Shown in pieces: positions 58,655-64,000 of a stretch of DNA of 64,000 bases. The first letter of the stretch is position 1; each line of letters opens with the position of its first letter. The stretch covers positions 1-64,000 of the forward strand of contig JADLZK010008557.1 in NCBI GenBank assembly GCA_015847255.1, written 5' to 3'. The DNA is from Hyparrhenia diplandra. Lineage: Eukaryota > Streptophyta > Magnoliopsida > Poales > Poaceae. Under the pieces are notes generated by a model. The model saw only the letters and a list, made by a program, of their open reading frames with translations, searched no databases and was not told where the DNA came from. A program made the position numbers and the translations under genes.

Positions 58655-59831
58655 AACACCTATCCTATTCTGATCCTTGTACCCATACTTATATCTATCT
58701 ATATGCCTCCATGTCTTGTGCTTGGCATTCCATAGAACCATTTTTCTGTGGCTGAAACATATTTTGCCGTGTGAGTATGGCATTGAGACCTGGGCATTTT
58801 TGGTGGCAATTATGCCTGATTTTAAACTTTATAAAGGGCATTGAGACCTGGGCAGTATTGGTGGCAATTTTGCCTGATTTTAAACTTTATAAGCTTCTCT
58901 GCTCTAGAAAAATTGAATGCAAATTTTGACTGCCATTATCCTATAAAAATGATCTGAGATGGCATAATGCGTGCATGTGTGTTCCATTCTATGTATATAT
59001 GTTAATAAATGTGGTTGTGTGTTCACGTCCATTGTCCTATAAAAATAATCTGAGATGGGATAATGCATGCATGTGTGTTCCATTCTATGTATATATATGT
59101 TAAATGTGTGTGTTGTAGCCTTTCAATGGCAGCGGCCAAAATAATCTGGTCAGCCATGATGCGTACCTTTCACCTGGAATTATTGCAGTAGTAACGTGTT
59201 TTTGTTCTGAGGAAAACAAACAAGAAAATAGATTGGAAAGGGAAAATAGATCGGAAAGGGCGGCTACTTATAGAGTAGGGGAGGTTGAGCTGTTTCCCAT
59301 CTTTGTTTTTATTCCTTTCTTATTTGAGTCGATTTTTTAATTAAGGCTTTGATGGTCAAAACACCTGAATTCAAAAATGAAGTAAACACAGTGATATGTA
59401 GGAACATTTTTCCTGGCTAAACCTTTGAAACCATTATAGCAGAAACATAGTCATTTTGAACCATCAGTAACAACAAAAGCTATCAGTGGTTCTGAAGTTT
59501 GCACAACCTATCAGTAGGCTATGGAGCAAAATATACAAGTTACCACAACCTATGAGTGGTCCACAGGTTGATATGGTTTACCAAGTAGGGTAGGGAGCAA
59601 AAATATACAAGTTACCACAACCTATCAATGGGTTAGAAGTTGATCTGGTTTGTGGGTTTGTTCGTAGATGCATACAGGTCATCCAATATACATGTTACCC
59701 CGAAAAAAGCACCATCAGAATGCTAAGGGTCCTGCTGTATCTTCGCTCTGACCCACAACTATCTCCAAAAAGGGTGAAGCAAACAAGAAAAACTAGCTGC
59801 AACTGGTGGGGGGGCGTGGGGGGTGAGTGAG
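58655..59831. repeat. Convergent 3' spacer with several local duplications
   Basis: Between the two convergent genes lie three imperfect tandem duplications. One is near 58781-58895 (GGCATTGAGACCTGGGCA units), one near 58940-59110 (CTGAGATGG.ATAATGC.TGCA units), and one near 59500-59640 (ATATACAAGTTACCACAACC units). No coding sequence is seen. Confidence 0.6.
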
Positions 59832-62800
59832 CTAAGATATAGCCGGACGCAGCTTCTCAATTGCTTCAGGGAGTATTCTTTGTTCATTGGCCTCATGGAA
59901 GACGATGTAAGATAGCACGTCATCCCGCAGCTCCCTGGATGAGGCCTACAGATCATAAAACGAAGCCACATGAGATTTAAAAAACACTACTGCATTTGGG
60001 ATCAGCAAAATGGTATAATGTATATAATGGTGTTTTATCACGATTAAAAAATATGTTCATTTAGCAATATAAAAAATGTGTTTAATCACTACGTTGAACC
60101 ATATAAATGATGTCTCATATTAGTGAGTGTTCCAAAGACATTTTTTGCTGACTAAAAGTTTCCAGATATTCTATTTGAGCACAGCGTATAACTGAACTGC
60201 AACTGTGATGAAAATGTGCATCCAAAATTTGAAAAGCATACATACCCCATTGATAGAATATTCCCACTTAATCTCGCCTTTGTCAACATCGTACAGCTTC
60301 AAGTACTTCATAACAAAGGGTCCACAGTCCTGAGATCCAAGTTCCATTTTGGGGCAATTTTTTAGCATTTGACATTCATAATTGCAGAACATTGGGAAAC
60401 AATTGGGCCTGGCATACTGAAATGCCTTATTAAGCCTGCGGATCATCATGGCGCACCACTGGATTTTTTTATTTCCATATTCTACCTCCGCCATGTGTGT
60501 ATTTTCCCAACCATCACCACCAAGCAAATCCCAAGGGTTCGGATCAATTATGTGAACCTTCCTGTTTCCAAAGTCCACAACATAGGCTGAGTAGTGTCCA
60601 TTCCTATGGAGAGGCACCAAGATCTGTATCGGTCACAAGTAAAAATATCCAAAGTTTAAATGAGAGGCAGTAGGATTTGGTATTGGTCAGCACCTAATAA
60701 TCAATAAGTTGAAGCGCGTACAAAGTAAGGCTGCTCAGCACTAACCTCTCTCACTGATTTTAGATGCCTTTCCTCCGGCAGGAACCCTTTCAGTAGGTTG
60801 ATAAGAGTATCCGGCTGGTACTCCACTTTTTCCCCTGGAAATTTATTACCTTCCTGGTGCCACGCCTTCTGCAAAAAAAAATGTCGATTCGTGAGAGTGG
60901 TCATTAAGTACATGCATATTCTCTACAGCCAAGCACCTGAAATAAAAGTGGTGAAACTAACCATCACATCAATGTCCAGATATATCCGTTCAAACGGTTT
61001 TCTCAGCTTATGTGTGAGTTCGTCCTTTATGAGACATTTAACATAGTATTGGACCCATGAATCCATCACAGGCTTCTTGGAAGCAAATTATTCTTTGACA
61101 TCTCCTGCAGTGGCCGAATCAGACCCAAATAGACAAATGGTTGACCTGCACAATGATTATTTGCTTCAGTGAGAGCGTGTACAAAGTTCACTCGAAATGG
61201 CAAATACAGTGTTTCATGAGCAATGCATGTGGAATGATTAAGTAGTTGGGCATAAGTCTTTACTCTCTGAATGACAAGTCATTCGATAAGAGGAGGTGAA
61301 GCAAACCCGTGGTTGCATCACACGGGTGTTGTGTTGAAACAGTAGGAAACTCCCATGTATAATCTTTCAGGCAAGCAGGAGTGCCATCCCAGACTGGTAC
61401 AGCTGAAACATCTTCTTTCGCTGCAGGAGTGCCATCCCAGAGTGGTCCAGCTGATACATCTCCGTTCTGGAAAACAGAAAACCAATAAATTGGTTGTATA
61501 TGCACTACATTTGGTGCAATACATCCCCCCACGAAAGAAAAATAATCTTCTTTGCGGACAGTGTATATGCACTAGATTTGGTGCGAATAAAATAAATTCT
61601 TTGTGAACGTTACATATATTGGCTGGTAGCAGGGTGTATACACATGCTTATCACAGAATGGAGGGTGATTTTAAACGTCTAACCTTCAGCGGCGTAGGCG
61701 TATGATCGTAGGTTGGGCCACTTATTGGGGTGCCATGAATGATAGGATCGTCAATGACATCCCCAAGTCCGGTAAAAATGTTAGTTACATCATTCAATAT
61801 TCCCTGTCCGCGTGAATCCCCATTGACGAAGCCACCATGAACCAGTTCCTCGCGTTCGTCGCCGTTTTGTCGCATATGTAAACACACATTCTCAATATCA
61901 TCATTGTTTAATACAAGGAATCGAGACGCTGGTGCACAAGGTAAAAGTAGATATCAAATTCACAGGGACATGTTGATATACAAAAGAAAAAAAAAACAAA
62001 AATCATAGATGCATAAAAAACACACACATATTTATTATAAGGAGTATCCAGTGTTACATGAGGCGGAAGCGGCCAAAAGGGTCGCTTCCTTACAACATAC
62101 GGGGGGCAACGAAAAAGCGTTCCCCGATATCTTACAGCACATGTCAACCGGCCCATGGATATGCTACATGAAAAGTAGCAATAGGTATCGCCCATAATTG
62201 CTAGAACCGTTACATAAACAAAAGTCCTAAAAATGGGCTTAGGAAAGTAGCGACCAGATAATGATAGTGACTAAAACTAATAGGTAATAGAAAAAGATAG
62301 TCAAAGAGTCTGTTTGTTGCCTTCATTCTTACGTGAGAATGCAGCGTCTTCGCTAATTGTATTGTTGTCTTGGTCATCTGCAATCTCACAACCTTTTATG
62401 GGATTCCTTGCTTCTTGTTGTTTGTATAATTCATCATTCATGACCTCAATCTGGCTATCAGATAGCTGCGAAGGACTAGGCAAGGTGCCAAGTGGATTGG
62501 AAGACATTTGCGGCAGCGCTGTACAGGGTAAAAACGCTCAGGTTGTATATAGCATATAAATCTGACCACAAGTGCATATTTACTTTAATATAAAGACACA
62601 ACCCAGTGTAAGATAAACAAATGAAAAATGGTAACACCATATAAAAATAGACTGGATATAAGGATGCACAGTGTATGTATATGAATTTTTCATAAATATA
62701 TCTATACAAGTGTGCAGCCACCGGTGGATGTGCACTAGGGCTGATAGGGATAGAGGACTGTACCAGCAGAATTGGTTTGTCGTTGGAATTGGAAGTTTTG

Positions 62801-64000
62801 AGCTCCATGTTGTCTAGCTGCACGTGCCTGCCACCCTTCTGAGTTTATGCCTATTGGAGGTAGAGCAAAAAAAGGATGTAACATTAATACAAGCAAGCTA
62901 GAGGTGACTCGTATGCCAAAAAATGTTTCAATGTGTGTGTGTATGAACATATTCATAGGCTGCATACCAAATTATGAAACACATGTGGCCAAAAGATATA
63001 TATTAGGTCTGATTACAATTACACCCCCCTACTTCGCTACTGTTATGACAGCGATGGATCAAACATAATTTTACAATGTACATGCGCATGATGTATAGAG
63101 GCATACAAAGTTTATGACACCGTACAGAGCAAGTTGATGATTCCTTATACCAGTGAGTATTGTCTGATCTTGGTGCTGCTCGTTATTTCGTTCAGCCTGA
63201 CGAGCACCAGTGGACTGTCCCTCGGGTATTTGTTCACCCATTTCTCCCTCTGGTATTTCTTCACCCATTCCTTCACCTATTTCATCACCTATTGGAGGTA
63301 GGAAAGCAATAAGTATACTTAAAAGAAAGCCAATCTACTTACTACTCGCTTATAAACATACACATCTAATAATGAAAAGGCCTAGGTCAATTCCTATGTG
63401 AATATATAACATGCATAGATGTGTGGCAACAAAAGAAAAAGGAAATGCCAATTTCAGGAACGTCGGTACCTGAAACATCATCATGTTCAAAATTTCCATT
63501 TCCCTCATCCTCAGAGGCAGTCCCACAGCGGAGAACCTCATCAATAATATCACCAAACGCAGCGGACATTGAATGTTGTTTCTCAGCTATGGTTTTAACT
63601 GCATTTTGGATTGTATGACACTGCACTTCGACAGCATGGTCGTGACCGGCAATCAGATCCTCAAGACGGCGTTGCGTGGTAGGTCGTAATCCTAAAAGCT
63701 TAGAACGAAGTAGATTGGAGAGCCTTGGCACATAAATGGTCCCAAACTCGGTTTCAACCATATAGCATGTCTGAGATGGAGGACGGAACTGCAGAAAAAA
63801 AGGTAAGCCCAAACAAACAGAGTAAAGTTGATGCAAAAAATATAGAGGCAGCCAAAGGGTTACTAGAGGAAAACGAGGAAATGAAACTTACATCCAACCT
63901 CCCATAGCCTACAATAGAGTGCTTATCCTTTGTGACGTCTGCTCTAATCAGCTTGGTTATCATTTCACTGTTGAACAGACCGATACGGGGGGTGCGGAAT
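59832..64000 (-). CDS. Ulp1-type (C48) cysteine protease gene of the MULE, 5' end outside window
   Basis: Minus-strand exons that join well are 64000-63892, 63788-63470, 63288-63151, 62850-62764, about 62530-62330, about 61900-61683, about 61470-61285, about 61145-60962, about 60870-60748, 60623-60246 and 59945-59832. The last two carry the protease triad: His in RNGHYSAYVVDF, Asp in IIDPNPWDLL, and Gln/Cys in GSQDCGPFVMKYL. The protein ends EAIEKLRPAIS. Upstream exons are acidic and repetitive (GEEIPEGEMGEQIPEG; DVSAGPLWDGTP repeated). One in-frame TAA is seen at 61090-61088 before FASKKPVMDSW, unless the exon border there is misplaced. Such proteases act on SUMO-like modifiers; here it is transposon-borne and its substrate is unknown. 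Confidence 0.75.

Overview
The window is nuclear DNA of a grass, most likely a panicoid/Andropogoneae species. The grounds are GC-rich exons with canonical GT-AG introns, abundant MITEs of the TGTTTAG and CTCCCTCCGT types, Helitrons, a plant L1-type LINE with CCHC zinc knuckles in ORF1, and a FAR1-domain MULE. The species cannot be fixed from the sequence alone. I see no tRNA, rRNA or CRISPR array; the only tRNA-like signal is a SINE-type pol III box pair near 5.3 kb.

Region 1 (1-49.9 kb) is a decayed array of one repeated module. From its promoter outward, the module holds a three-exon secretory class III peroxidase, an orphan peroxidase last exon about 0.6 kb downstream, a convergent two-exon fragment of BLOC-1 subunit 1 (BLOS1), and a long AT-rich 'tail' that abuts the next peroxidase promoter. 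Unit A lies on the minus strand (tail at 1, peroxidase start at 13268). Units B (start 25697) and C (start 42416) lie on the plus strand, so A and B form a giant inverted repeat. Base 1 already matches the promoter of another minus-strand unit to the left. The tail of a further minus-strand unit (here A-1) fills 13.4-24.5 kb but has lost its peroxidase; the inversion junction (24.5-25.56 kb) holds a LINE fragment, a stray piece of tail and a MITE. Only peroxidase A is intact (324 aa). B has three small frameshifts, and C is split in its signal-peptide codons by a 1.6 kb retroposon.

Mobile elements make the array datable, because paralogous units give empty sites. They include an 8.6 kb LINE (14773-23410, intact 1305-aa ORF1, frameshift-ridden ORF2), a 5.2 kb Helitron (36987-42214) between units B and C, a Helitron-like 3' end at 7070 in unit A, several MITEs private to one arm, and a 50-bp retroposon scar.

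Region 2 (50-64 kb) is a large MULE-type transposon. A plus-strand, many-exon FAR1/MULE transposase gene (50484-58654) is damaged by frameshifts and by a CACTA-like insertion in its AT-hook-coding end. It converges on a minus-strand Ulp1/C48 cysteine protease gene (59832 to beyond 64000). This recalls the convergent two-gene layout of MuDR and the protease-carrying MULEs. The right end of the element lies outside the window.
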